DNA of 64,000 nt from the NCBI RefSeq assembly GCF_933775445.1, contig NC_065875.1:17359555-17423554 (forward strand). Reading direction: 5' to 3'. The notes below the pieces were generated by a model that saw only the letters and a program-made list of their open reading frames with translations, was not told where the DNA came from and did no database searches. Origin of the DNA: Argentina anserina. Taxonomy: Eukaryota > Streptophyta > Magnoliopsida > Rosales > Rosaceae. Below, in pieces: positions 1 through 11,674 of the stretch (its first letter is position 1; every line of letters begins with the position of its first letter). Both the position numbers and the translations under genes were made by a program.

Positions 1-946
1 ATACTCATCCAATACATATTTCTGTACGAGTACATACTGTTTACGTATTTCTGTACGTATAAATACTATTTAAAAGTACATACTGTCTCAGTAAATAAAA
101 CTTACTGAATTACCCTGTATAAATTACTTTTTTACATTTACTGAAAGTAATTTATATTTACATTTACCGTACGTAAAATAAATTTACATTTTTACCCATT
201 CAGAAATACTGTTCACGGGCCGCCGCACGTGGCGGCGCGTGGGGTACACGCGCCACCTCCGGCAGGCCGCGCGTGGCGCTCACGCGCCACTCACTGTGGC
301 AGCGCTTGGGGCACACGCGCCGACACCCACCACGGCGCGTATGACGCCACCGCCACCCCAAAATTCTCCCATTCCTTCCCATCTCTTCCCTACGGCCTCA
401 CGCCGCCACTTACTCCCTCCACACACTCCCACGCGCCGCTTAGAGCGACGGTAACCTCTCCTTTCTCCTTCCCCCCAATCTCCACCAAATGAACCCAAAA
501 CAATCAAAATTTCACAACCAATCCATCAATCACATCGATTCATACCTTTATCGAAGCTAAGGACTCCGATTTGGCACCGGAAGAAGTCGGATTGCCGGTG
601 GTGCTTCGACTCCTCGTGGAGGACTTGAATCGTGGGGTTTTGCCCCTAAGTCGATTGCATAGGGCTCCAAGGGCGAGGATAGGCATCGTGGTGCTGTGCC
701 CTAGTGTCGCCGAAGTGGTGCTCGACAGTGGCGATGAAGCTTGCGGCCTCGGGTTGGAGCGCGGAGGCTCACGACATTGCAAGGAGGTGCGTCGACCTTG
801 GGGTTTGTAGAGAAGAGTCGTGCGGTGCTCCTGTGCTAGGCGGTGAAGACCACGGTGGCTTGGATGCCGAGATCGCCGGTGGAGACTTCGTTCGGAGGGA
901 GAGAGCTCAAGGGAAGAGAGAGATGTTTCGAGAGAGAGAAGAAAGG

Positions 947-2515
947 TGATAGGAGCACTTTGTGCGACGTTTTTAACATGTTTTTACCTCAATTTGTACT
1001 TTGCTTAGCCCTTATTGTTGTACTATTGAGTCATTGAGTCGTAGTAAGAGTCTTGAGCGGTATTAGATGCATTTTTGTGCTTACATGAGTTAAAACGCAT
1101 AATTGGTTTAGAGTCCTAGTTTGACTAAGAATCCTTGTTAGGTTTTGAAACTAATTATCTCTTACTTATGATTTTATTTTCTTATTTTCAGATTGGATTG
1201 AAGAGATAATTAAAGAAAAAAAGATGGAGCCAAGTCATGCAACAATTAAATAGAAGATGATCATTAAAGGCATAAAACATGGCATGTTTTAGGGAATAAA
1301 ACATGACATGTTTTAGGGAATAAAACATGACATGTTTTAGGGATTAAAGCATGGCATGTTTTAGGGAATAAAACTTTCCATGTTTTATGGATTAAAGCAT
1401 GGCATGTTTATAGGAAGAAAGAAGCAATTTCAAACCCTCCATCTTTTCTCTATATATACATGGCTTCACCTCTCAAATATGATCACTTCTCATTAGCATT
1501 CAAGAGCCAAAACTCTACCAAAACACCACCATAAACTTCCCTCACAAATTAGCCAAGCCGTCCACCCCAAAACCATCATCATCTCCACCGAGTTTCACCA
1601 TTGAAGACACACCTCCAAGGTTCCTACAACGTGTGATTCTCGCAACTCATCTCCATGGCTTCGTCTATTTGTGTTAATCTACAATTCTTTGTCTATGAAG
1701 ATTGTAAGTTGTTGTTTATGTGGAAATATTGGTTTTGTATTTGTTTTAAATTTCAGTTGTATTTGATATTTTTTTTAGACTATGCCAAATCTATGTTCTT
1801 ATAATTAATGAGTTTGTATTTCTATTGTTGTGTTCTAATCATCTTTCTCATATTTTTAGATAATTTTCAGATATGTGCATATCAATTTAGTGGTTGGATG
1901 CAATCCCTAAGATTGTGTTTGAGTGCTAGATTCATCAACCATATTGACACAAATCGAATCATGTCCTAAGTAGGTTCGGTTTGTGTTGATTAAAAGTGGT
2001 AAAAATTCTGGAAATTTGCATGTGAAACCATGGTGGGTGACGCCACACATGAAACATGTCTCCAACAAAGATTTGGTGCTTAAATGTAATCTTGTTTGAT
2101 TTCTACTCTAAGTGTTATTGAATTCGATTGCATGCAAATTTAGATTAGGCCCTAAGTCAATCTAAATGTTAATTGAAATCTTGCATGATTAGATGATCCC
2201 CTAAGGCTCTAATTGTATTGGTGTCTAAAAAGTATGTAATTGGTTGAATTAGAAGACATGATAGGTTCGAACTTGTAATTATGTGGTGTAATGGTAAATT
2301 TGGTTTAAGTTTGTTAAAGAGAAGTCGATCATGTAAATAGTAATTTAGGTTTTATTTTAGTAGTTAATAATCAATCTCAAACCCCTCATTATTTGTTAAC
2401 ACTAAAAGTTTAGAGTTCCCTTCAATTCCCCGGAAAGAACGATCCCTGCTTATTCTATACTAACGATGATGTTTTACAGGGTTTATTATAGACGTTATAA
2501 CAAAACGCTCTATCA
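947..2515 (+). mobile_element. Solo LTR of a second LTR-retrotransposon family, nested in copy A
   Basis: The element starts TGATAGGAGC and ends CGCTCTATCA, an imperfect inverted repeat with TG...CA ends. It is flanked on both sides by AAAGG (942-946 and 2516-2520), a perfect 5-bp target duplication. A TATA-like TATATATA near 1450 on the plus strand suggests the LTR reads left to right. No internal domain is present, so it arose by LTR-LTR recombination or is an LTR-only copy. Removing it rejoins the two halves of the host LTR. Confidence 0.88.
1272..1415. repeat. 24-bp palindrome-cored tandem repeat inside the nested LTR
   Basis: About six units of 24 bp. The core is AAAACATG-N-CATGTTTT, an almost perfect palindrome, joined by AGGGAAT or AGGGATT. 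Later units carry substitutions such as AAAGCATGGCATG. It lies upstream of the LTR's TATA-like site, a position suited to a regulatory repeat. Confidence 0.85.
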
Positions 2516-3084
2516 AAAGGGAGGCGGGGAGAAAGAGGGAAATAAGGGGTTTCCAATTATGGGAACCCTAGCTGAAAACATTTCCTTTTATAATCGTTTC
2601 CAAAATCGGAAACTAACTTCCGACGTTAATAACTTTCATCTCCGTCGTCCGATTCGAACGCGTCACATGTCCACGCACTCGTATCGACGAGCTCTACGAC
2701 TTTCGTGAAGGAAGTTTTCGCAACCGAGCGACGGAGTAAAAGTCGATAATTTAGTTCGGAAACGTAATGTTTTTCTAATTAAACGTTTCGAGAACATTTC
2801 CGTTTCCGTTTCGTAAAGTCGCAAACGATCAAATTTAATTTTACTTGAATTTCACAACTTATTGAATTCAAATCAAACCAAAAATCGTTTTGAAAAATAG
2901 GGTTATTACAATATCATTCAACCATATTTGACGTAATAATATATATTAACAAAAAAAAAAACTGAAGCAATCACATTGAGACGAGAAGATAAAAAATAAA
3001 GCAATAAATCAATCAAGTGTTTTGTTATATGTTCATATTAGACTATTTTGTTTAATCCATTCAAGTAGGCACCATGCATAGTTT

Positions 3085-3370
3085 TAATCATCAAAATTAA
3101 AAGTAATCATATTAATCATCAAGATTAAAATTTATTTCATTAATCAATTAAAATTAAAATTAATTTTAATAATAATCAAAATTAAAATTAATTGTATTAA
3201 TTATCAAAATTTTAATTGTATAAATCAACAAAAATAAAATTAATTTTACTAATTATTGAAATAAAAATAATTATACTAATCATCATCAAAATTAAAATTA
3301 ATTATAGTAATCATCAAAATTAAAATTCATTGTATTAATAAAAATATTAAAATTAATTATAGTTAATAAA
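3085..3370. repeat. AT-rich minisatellite-like array
   Basis: Repeated variants of ATCAAAATTAAAATTAATT with spacers of roughly 30 bp. The units are diverged and the period is irregular. No coding potential is visible. The surrounding 2911-4140 is AT-rich and holds no gene I can support. Confidence 0.6.
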
Positions 3371-3414
3371 TGTGGGAGACCTATTGAATAAACAAATGAG
3401 AATAAAAATTCACT

Positions 3415-3560
3415 CAAATGGCTAAAATGTTTTAGCCCTTAACAATGTCTTTTAGCCCTCAACTAATGCATTTTAGCCCTTAACTTAAGGGAGTTAGAGA
3501 TGAAGAGGGCTAAATGAAAGCATTTTAGCCCTTAACTTGGGTGGGTTTGAGATGGCCTAA
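3415..3560. repeat. MITE-like fragment with TTTAGCCCTTAAC repeats
   Basis: TTTTAGCCCT(T/C)AAC occurs four times on the plus strand, with a GAGGGCTAAATG copy in inverse orientation. This suggests a small foldback or rearranged MITE. Clear ends and a target duplication were not found. Confidence 0.4.
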
Positions 3561-4149
3561 TGTCAACTAATTGAAGGTTAAAATAGATATTAAAGTAAAT
3601 ATGTATAACCATATAATAAAAAACATGAGTTTTATGTGTAATATTAATTGTTTTATGCATTTAAGTTAATATTTTTAGGTCATGTTGATAGCATAAGTCA
3701 GTTTTAATGTTTATGAAATTTAATTGTCTCACAAATTTACTATGCGAGGCTATATTATCAACATAAAACATTCTTGTGAGTATTTAAATTACAAATTCTA
3801 GATTTTCTAAGTAAAAATCTAATTTTTCACCTTCAATTAAAGTTTAAAATTAATTCATGTTTTATATTCTTGCAAACGATATAAAAATGATGTATAACAA
3901 GAATTAGCCTTAAAGCCATAAAACTTTGGGCACATTTACTTACCCAAAATAGATTTCATCAAGAATATATGGTTAAAGAAATGACCGATGTAATGAAATT
4001 AATATAGAGATTTTGAATTTTATCAAGCATTTACTTACTGTATGGAATTAGAATTAGAAATTGAACTAATTCCGGTTTGATTACTAAAATAACCGTAAAA
4101 ATGCAGTTATACATTTCAATCACTCTTATTGCAAACTGTTCTATATATT

Positions 4150-4670
4150 GTGATACGACCCACCCCAAATATAACCCTAAAAGAGGTTTACCGAAAATTT
4201 CGGTATAGTCTCCCTTGAAAGTAGTCAACCCAACCTGCAACAATACAACCGAAAACTCCAACAACATCTTAAGCTCAACAACAGTCATTTATCCATAATT
4301 ATACAACTTAAATTCACATTCTTATATAGCAGACTCGAATTAATATATCATATTTAATATGGTTCTACGTCACATGGTAATTAGAGCAACTAAAAGCAAA
4401 TAAATAAAGTGACTTGTAGGTTAAGCAGGTAACCTACAGGTCTGGACACTCGACAACGGACTCACGTCCTTACTGCTATTAAGGGGAGTCGATAAGCCTG
4501 CGGCATGCATGTATTTCGTAAACATATGGGATAAATACTCAACCAAAATATCCTAGCCCCTGCTAAATAAAAATCAACTTGAAAGATGTACAGAGAAAAA
4601 CAGTGACTCCGTTAAGCAAGGGGGCTAGCTCCGATATCCCAAATAAAACATACTGAGACAATTATTCGAA
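4150..4670. other. LTR-like fragment starting TGTGATACGACCC
   Basis: The start TGTGATACGACCCACCCC resembles the TGT..CGACCC starts of long plant LTRs, and the text that follows is GC-richer than its flanks. No matching end, second LTR or target duplication is visible. An eroded LTR piece is the likeliest reading but is not proved. Confidence 0.3.
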
Positions 4671-4742
4671 CTAACCAGTTGGTTCAACTGGCTATATGCC
4701 AATTTTTTTTTAAATCTTTTTATACTTTTTTAAAAGCTACTG

Positions 4743-4814
4743 TAGCTCGGTTGGTCACTCTCTCCTAGACTTCCAATGTGTTTCAATGGGGAAGGAACTC
4801 AGGTTCGAGTCTCC
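4743..4814 (+). repeat. tRNA-derived SINE-like promoter (boxes A and B)
   Basis: TAGCTCGGTTGGT (4743-4755) resembles a Pol III box A. GGTTCGAGTCTCC (4802-4814) resembles box B, at a spacing close to that of tRNA genes. The stretch cannot fold as a functional tRNA that I can see. The SINE body probably runs on to about 4950; its ends were not resolved. Confidence 0.5.
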
Positions 4815-4974
4815 CAGTCCTCCTTAAACACTTCTAATTTAATACATCTACCTACTGCAGTGGTTTGAGTGTTGCGTCGCACCTAAGAGGTTGGGAGGGA
4901 TGCAAAAATATTGGAAGTACTGCTCAGGCAACCAATAAAAAGGTCGCTATCAAAACTAACACAAAAGAAATATA

Positions 4975-6460
4975 TCATTTTTTCGCTTTGGTAGGGTTTT
5001 TTTCCCGAGTAAGAGTGCACGTATGATGGCGGCACTTCCATCCATGGTGGTGGAGACGGTATGAATTCGAGGACGGCCTCGATTTGGTCAAGGATCCTAG
5101 TTTGTTTCTGTGTGGGCGATTTCTCTCGCCAAAGGTAGCCATGCCATCTCTCTTGGCGGCGTTATTAGGTGTGTGGAGGTTGAAGGGGAAGGTGGCAGTC
5201 CATGAAGCGGAAGGTGGTATCCTCATTTTCAAATTCAGGGAACGTGAGGAGAGGAACCAAATTCTTCAAGGTGGCCCATGGTTCTTCAACAACTCCACAT
5301 TTTTGTTGGCGACATATGATGGTGTTGGTGATGTGAAAGAGGTCTCTCTAAACCTGCTTGAAGTTTGGGTGGCGGTGACAGGCCTCCGGGTTGGCATGCA
5401 CACCAAGAAGATGTTGATTCAGATTGGCAATTGGCTGAGATCTTATATTAGTGTTGATTCAGCTGCTTTACACAAAGGAGATGATGCCCAGAAGATCTGA
5501 TTGACTCTTGATGTCAATCGGCGTATCCTGATGAGACAAACTCTCTCTCTTTTGCCGGATCTCTCGGTGCAGCTGAATTATCGGTTTGTGAAGTGCAAGG
5601 GATTGTGCCGAGCTTATGGGCTTTTCTCTCACGGTGTTGTTGGGTGTGATAAAGCGGTGGAGATCGTTCTCGGTGCTGAGGGTGCGATGGTGGCGGTGGA
5701 ACCTGAGTCGTCGTGGGAGTCAGTGGAATTGCCGGCGGCAATGAAAACACCAGCTACAGTACTAGATGTGACAGTGAAGCTGGCATCGGTGGTGTCAGAG
5801 TTGGTGGTGGTGGCAGAGGAGCCACATATGGTGGTTGGAGTGGATTACAGTGTCAGGGCCAAGATTGAAGATTTCCTAGATTTTTCGGCGGGAAAGGTGA
5901 TCCAATCAATTAAATTGAATGTTGGGTTGACTGAGCAGAATGGGCTGGATATTGGACTTCTTAGGAGCACTTCGGTTTTGACTAAGGGTGATATGGTTAC
6001 CATTGAGGCAAAAGGGCTTGGGCTTAATATTAATGATGTTGGATCTACTGGGTTTTCAACTAGTGGATCTGACATCTCTATTGGTTCTACTATGGAGATG
6101 GAGGCTCTTGTTGAAATCTCTGTGAAAGGTTTGAAGCACGCCTGCTCGATCTCACCAGCTATTAAGCTCACGGCTAGAGTGTTGGGTTTTGTGGAGGTGC
6201 AGAGTGGATTGTTTGCTTCTGCGAGTTCAGATGATGATGTTGATGGTCCTACGGTGACGAAAAGGTAAAGAGGCAAAGAAAACTAAGGAATAAATAAATC
6301 GTACTTAATTTAGAAATAAGTAGACATATGATATGTATTGTTGTGAGTGTGTTCACAAGCCTATTGCCTATCTAGAGATGGTAGCGTAATGATATGTAAT
6401 GACTATTCTGGCATTGGATTTCATTTTATAAACCTAGTGGTTTCCTTAAAAAAAAGTTAG
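4975..6460 (+). pseudogene. LINE ORF1 remnant (DUF4283 and CCHC knuckle), ORF2 missing
   Basis: The first frame (5084-5500) has the DUF4283-like pattern of plant L1 ORF1 proteins: GRFLSPK, then FREREERNQILQGGPWFFNN, then a VWVAVTGL-like stretch. After the stop at 5498-5500 the frame continues (5501-6268) with a zinc-knuckle-like segment. There the CX2CX4HX4C pattern reads CRAYGLFSHGVVGC, so the second cysteine is tyrosine. An in-frame stop and frame changes near 5060-5090 precede it. A short A-rich run (6448-6455) follows about 180 bases after the last stop. No reverse transcriptase is present between ORF1 and the tail, so this copy is internally deleted or rearranged. It would have encoded an RNA-binding LINE protein and now looks inactive. 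ACAAAAG occurs at both ends (4961 and 6464), a weak target-duplication candidate. Confidence 0.7.
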
Positions 6461-6751
6461 ATAACAAAAGTAAATTTATTTCTCATCTTTTTGGAAAATA
6501 TATCATATTAATAGAGGGCATTATCGGAAGAAATATCGATTCCTGATGTTTCAATCACATCCTCCCCTCCCTTCTTGGATTTTCAATTCCTAGTTGTTAA
6601 GGATTCAATTCTTGATAAAGAAATATGACCTATACCTATCACAATTCCACCACGTATAAGTTAACTCTAAAATTCTCTATACCCGAAATCATTTCTTCAC
6701 TTTTTCATTCCATTTCCATTAAGTAAACATGCCCTATTTGAGTGTTTTTAT

Positions 6752-8420
6752 TTGGGAAAATTAGAAAAAAGTACAATTTCTCATCATAAATTATAAAAAA
6801 AGTCACCACTTATTTCTCAATTATAAAAAGGTCATCTCAATTGACTAAACATTAGAAAATAATCAACAAGCTTAGAAACAAGTTAAAAAATAGTCACTTT
6901 TTAAATATTTTCCGGACAATTTTACAATTTCTTCTTTATTTTCTTTTTCTTATTCATTCTTTTTTTAATTTCGGTCATAATTTTGTCATCAAATGATGGA
7001 TTTGAGAGTGGTCGGTACCGTTGAAAAGATTTATCTCCCCTCTTTCATTTGATACCCTATCCACTCTGAACCGACCACCGTACAAGGTGCATCAACCCTC
7101 GCAAGGGGTTACCGCGGTCAATGACGTGCTCTAAGTAATTTCGGTGAAATCCGAGCTTAAGGTTCACTAGTTCTAGTTATTCATTTTATTTTGAGCATAC
7201 TTATACTAATCTCTTTTGAATTTGAATATAATTTCGCATATTTAGACATTTCCTCTCGGCATGTCACACATGTTGTCACACTACCTATCACACTCGCTGT
7301 CACACATGTTGTCACTCCCACATACCACAATCACACACGATGTCACACCTATTGTCACACCAGTTGTCACACTACCTGTCACACCCGTTGTCACACTGTT
7401 TTATGTGACTATGTTGTGATAAGAAGAATAAAAAAAATGAATGACTAGTAAATAACGAACATTTGTATGTTATGTGATCTGGAACTTCTCAAATCAACTC
7501 ATATGATCTAAATATCGACAATAATGTGATGTCACAACTCCAGCCACACTACCTATTACATTACTATTTCATATCACACTTGCTATCACATTGGCTATCA
7601 CAATACCTAGCACACTACCTATCATAGTAGAAAATTTGTGTGATAGGTAATGTAATAGCTAGTATGACAACGATTTTCTAAAAAAAAACTGCCCAATATC
7701 TGATGTGGGCACCCAGAAAACTATTTTTGGGCACCCTGAATATCTCTCTGGGCACCCAATGCACTATCTCGATCTCATAGTTTTTTCCACCGACCGCATC
7801 AGTGAGCAGTATCAGCCCTTGTTCAGCTGCTGACGTACTCTTCTCAGAGTCGATGTCAGTGGAGCCAGAGTTTATGAGGGGAGTGATGACTTTTCAGACG
7901 GCGGTGGCTTTTCCAATGACTGTCCCCAATCACCAAGTTGCTTCTCCCATCGACGTTTCTTTGTTGAGGTCGCCGGGAGGTATGGATTCGGTAGAGGCGC
8001 AATAGAGAGGAGGAGGAAGAGGTTGAGATCGGTGAAAAAGATGACCACAATTGGAGTTGTATCAAGCTCGCTCCTTAAGTCGGTGATATGTGGCCCAACT
8101 TCTGGAATTGAGCTTTGGTGTCGGTAAACTTGGTTGAGTCTTTGATCGGCGACGACAGTTGGTGCTGATTGGAGTCTGTGATTTGTGGTGATCGTTGATC
8201 CGGCGACGGCCAAGCTTAATGGCAAGGTTGGAAAGTGGAGGAGACGAAGTCGTCGAGAGCACAGAGAAGCGGAAAATCTCAGTGGCACAAGTTGTAATTT
8301 TTAAGAAAAATAGGGGCAACGGTTTAAGAAATATGATTATGTGACTTTTTTATAATTTTGAAATCTAACCTAACTTTTTTCTCATTTCATGTGTTAAAAT
8401 GGATTTTTTTATAAGGATCA
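6752..8420. mobile_element. Non-autonomous TIR element with TGTCACA array, copy 1
   Basis: The body is collinear with 13368-15038. Both share a left arm rich in ATTATAAAAAAGGTC-type steps, a TTTCGGTCATAA/TTTCGACCATAA block, a CCCCTCTTTCATTTGATA block, a TCCTCTCGGCATGTCACA entry into a repeat array, and a right arm ending in repeated TTTTTATAA steps. The left end (TTTGGGAAAATTAG) and right end are diverged relatives of the clearer terminal repeats of copy 2. No transposase is encoded. Reading frames at 7802-8319 are not convincing genes. I could not identify a target duplication. Confidence 0.6.
7258..7402. repeat. TGTCACA(C) short tandem array
   Basis: More than ten imperfect units of about 10-12 bp built on TGTCACAC and TATCACAC. 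A second looser block (about 7530-7635) follows after a ~130-bp spacer. The array opens right after CTCTCGGCA, as in copy 2 of the element. Confidence 0.8.
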
Positions 8421-8611
8421 TTTTTTATTTTAATATATAATATGTAAATGTCAATTTTACCCTCTATATTTTATAAAGAATTAAGTCAACATATATTTGT
8501 CACATAAAATCTACCTTCAGATAACAAAGTATCATTTTTGAAACATTAAGTACTAAAGTGTTCAATTAACCATATCTCATGTATTATAAAAGGAATTTAC
8601 CTTTTTCCTAT

Positions 8612-9055
8612 TTATGTATGGTTTATGTAATGATCGATGTGATTGCTTTGGCCTTTGGCCGGGTTCAGTCTATCAATACAACGTACAATATCGATACAAT
8701 CTAGCTGCTCGAGTTCATCCATCATGCGCACTCGGTCAAAAATGGACACTTGCTCAAAAGAGTTGAGAATTATCACCAAGTTTGGTACACTTCCACTTGA
8801 ATGATGTCGATTAAAAACATATATATCCATCACTTTCACTCGTACATTCAATTAATCGATCGACTGCTGGATTTCAGCTAAAGCCGCCTGGTACGTACAT
8901 GCATTTAGAGAATTAGCCTGATTATTTAATTGAATAGTACGTATTAATGAAATATAGTCAGCTGCATTGATTGGAATGGCTACGAAATTATAATTAGCTA
9001 AAGCCAAAGGATGATAGTTCGATGCATGCTTCTGGATATTCTTGTATATGCTCAC
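8612..9055 (-). pseudogene. Unidentified reading frame of ~147 codons with one internal stop
   Basis: Read on the minus strand from 9055, the frame stays open except for one stop at 8852-8854, after which it continues to 8612. The predicted peptide has no signal or membrane segment and I do not recognise its family. It lies upstream of and divergent from the glucanase gene. It may be a chance frame in AT-rich DNA or a broken exon. Similar uninterrupted length with no domain match is weak evidence. Confidence 0.2.
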
Positions 9056-9310
9056 ATACTTAAAACTTTAAAAAATGATTGCTTGTCAAAATTGTCAATA
9101 TTTTGTGGCCAAATTGGTGTGGACTTTTCCTTTGATAATTTTCTGAGGCATTTGCTTTAGCTCGGTCTCATCCGTGGTTAAGTATAGGTGGAATAACAAA
9201 AATGTATCTTTTAATTTATATTTTTGGTTATAATTCATATATAGGCCACCAAGCATGAATAGCAGTTATGAGCAAGGCCGCCATCCAATAATTAGGTTAT
9301 GAATTCCATG

Positions 9311-9320
9311 TATATAAATA
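9311..9320 (+). promoter_or_regulatory. TATA box of the beta-1,3-glucanase gene
   Basis: TATATAAATA sits 45-54 bases upstream of the chosen ATG at 9365, a normal distance for a plant promoter with a short leader. Confidence 0.65.
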
Positions 9321-9364
9321 GAACCGAATAGATTGGATGTCATGACAAAAACCAAACCAGCTAG

Positions 9365-10712
9365 ATGGCCATGTTTACTGTATCTCTTTCATTCACGACT
9401 AGCATCATGTTTCTTTTGGGACTCCTGGTTACAATCCTTTCTATACCAGGTTGACAACTCTCTCTCTCTCGGAAGTTATGTTTTTAGCAGGTTGAAAGTA
9501 TATATACTCATAGCCATTGGTCTATATAAAATATATTCGATTACATCATTCTAATCCAGTGTTTCACTCACCCGTTATTATGAATGAAACACGTATATCA
9601 AGGCTCCTGTACTACAGGTTTAAATTTGTAGAATCTAAAGTCATGTCCTCATGTAAGATATGATTCAACCTTGCTAATTTAACTCGATGTATGCAGGTGC
9701 TCAATCAGTAGGTGTTTGCTATGGAATGTTGGGCAACAACCTCCCCTCTCACTCGGAAGTCATATCTCTCATGAAATCAAACAATTTCGATCGCACAAGA
9801 CTCTATGAACCAAACCACGCTGCTTTTGAAGCTCTCCGAGGCTCCAACATCGAACTCATCCTCGGTGTCCCAAACTGGCAACTTCGGGATTTCGCTGTCA
9901 ACCCCTCCAGTGCCCAAAACTGGGTACAAACAAATGTCCTCAACTTCTACCCTAGCGTCAGAATCAAGTACATTGCCGTTGGAAATGAAGTAAGCCCCGT
10001 CAACGGAGACACATCTCTGGCTGAGTTCCTCCTCCCCGCCATGCAGCACGTGTACCAGGCAGTCAGAGCAGCCAACCTACATGACCAGATCAAGGTCTCT
10101 ACCGCCATTGATACGACCTTAATAGGAGTCTCTTACCCTCCATCAGCTGGCGCGTTTCGCGACGACGTGAGAGGCTATTTGGATCCAATTATCGGCTACT
10201 TGGTTTATGCTCAAGCACCACTGCTTGCTAACATCTACACATATTTTAGTTATGCCTATAACCCTACAGACATCTCTCTTCCTTATGCCTTGTTCACTTC
10301 GCCTTCGGTTGTTGTTTGGGACGACGGTAAAGGATACCAAAACCTGTTTGACGCGATGCTGGATGGATTGTACTCGGCTCTTGAGAGGGCTTGGGGTGGT
10401 TCTCTGGAGGTTGTCGTGTCCGAAAGCGGATGGCCATCGGCAGGTGCCTTTGGAACGTCTCCTGAGAATGCTGGGACTTATTACTCCAAATTGATTCAGC
10501 ATGTGAAAGGGGGCACCCCGAAGAGGCCTGGTAAAGCCATAGAGACTTACTTGTTTGCCATGTTTGATGAGAACCAGAAAAATCCAGAGCTGGAGAAACA
10601 CTTTGGCGTTTTCTACCCAAATAAACAGCCAAAGTATCGGCTCATGAATTTCGAGGGAGGAAGATTGGAAACTCAGTATAATGCTACCAGTTCTCTCAAG
10701 AGTGATATGTAA
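9365..10712 (+). CDS. Glucan endo-1,3-beta-glucosidase (GH17), two exons
   Basis: It hydrolyses internal 1,3-beta bonds of callose or fungal wall glucans. Exon 1 (9365-9449) starts [10 protein letters not shown] and encodes a hydrophobic secretion signal. A GT-AG intron (9450-9696) splits a glycine codon, the usual intron position in this family. Exon 2 (9697-10712) carries the rest; total 366 residues, normal for the family. Catalytic signatures are intact: the acid/base glutamate in [10 protein letters not shown] and the nucleophile glutamate in [17 protein letters not shown] opens the mature protein, and FDENQK with NKQPKY near the end are typical. About 20 residues follow the usual NF end and include an N-glycosylation sequon (NAT), as in vacuolar isoforms with a C-terminal propeptide. 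Location, vacuole or apoplast, is therefore open. A broken near-identical copy lies at 30149. No defect seen. Confidence 0.93.
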
Positions 10713-11674
10713 TAATAGCATTGGTGGAACCCCTGGATCCGTATTTTTAATTTTGTGTGCATGTGTTTAGTTGAAATAAATTAATGAGAGAACATGCTTC
10801 TCAAATGCCTGGCGAATTTCCTGTGATGTCACACGGTTTCTTCACATGTGTGTTTAGGACTTTTTGATGGCAAGTATATCACTTGATATTATAAAAATGA
10901 AGGCCTGAATAGGCATCAATCCGGTGTTGTGCAATAGATCTTGAGTCGAAACCTATGTACATATCATATGTATATTATTTAAGAATTATATCCGACTAGC
11001 AAAAAAAAATATATTCTACAACTAATCGAAGTATAGCAATAGGCTGGAAAACTAGTATAGCAAGCATCCTTGGGCCCAACAGCCACCACGGACCAGTTGG
11101 CTGGTCCTCCTTACAAGCTACCTTAGCTCCGACCCACGAACCCGACCCAGATCCGAGAGATCCATAACCTCATCTCTGCCGCAAATGGAACTCAGCTCCT
11201 CCGGCAAAGACCGACCTCCTTGCCTTGAGAAAACTGAAAACTCATCTTCATTCTAAGCAGCCCGACACTCTCAGCCCCTACCAGCCCCTCTCTGACCTGC
11301 AAAGAGAAACTTCGACAGCACCTCCGACGTCAAACCATACCCAGACGAGATCCAATTGCGATTGGAGAGATCTCTGTTGGGACGCAACCAAAGGGTTGCT
11401 GAACCCAACAAAGAAGCTGCTTGCCGCCACGGGTCGGTGATCCACAGCGTCACCATGCTTGTGTTGTTGCCTTGATGAGACGAGCACTGCCACCTATGAA
11501 AACCCTAGTTTTCACCCTCCCAAGTCGCTCCGCTAAAACCGGAGATGCCTGCATTCTCATGATGAATTACTCCCAGGAGATAAATTGGTCTAATAATTTC
11601 TTGCTAATTGTAGTTGATTCCCATAGAGTAAATTGTGTCGGAGGATGATGTGAAAATGCTTCGTTCGTGTTTAA
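10713..11674. other. Glucanase 3' region and a geneless GC-richer stretch
   Basis: The first ~150 bases are likely 3' UTR of the glucanase. From about 11060 to 11550 the DNA is richer in G+C and C-rich codons, but both strands give only short frames (70-75 codons) with no recognisable motif. It could be a fragment of a host gene or a transposon 5' region. Confidence 0.35.

Larger units (their letters stand above)
1..2910 (-). mobile_element. Family-1 long solo LTR, copy A (cut by the window edge)
   Basis: The right end reads GGGTTATTACA, the reverse complement of the TGTAATAACCC start of the copy at 58110. Bases 1-946 match the GC-rich and TAAATGTAAA-type blocks of that copy in reverse. Bases 2516-2910 match its first ~400 bases, including the TATA region (TATAAAAG on the minus strand near 2590). 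The stretch 947-2515 is a separate nested LTR. No gag-pol sequence adjoins it, so I read it as an LTR-only copy. The far end lies outside the window, so its target duplication cannot be tested. Short open frames inside are not credible genes. Confidence 0.8.

Noticed and set aside
4743..4814. Possible tRNA gene
   Set aside because: Boxes A and B are present, but no acceptor or anticodon stem of the right length can be formed by eye; a SINE is more likely.
8612..8851. Possible terpene-synthase or similar enzyme fragment
   Set aside because: A vague resemblance in one short helix did not hold over the rest of the frame, and no signature residues were found.
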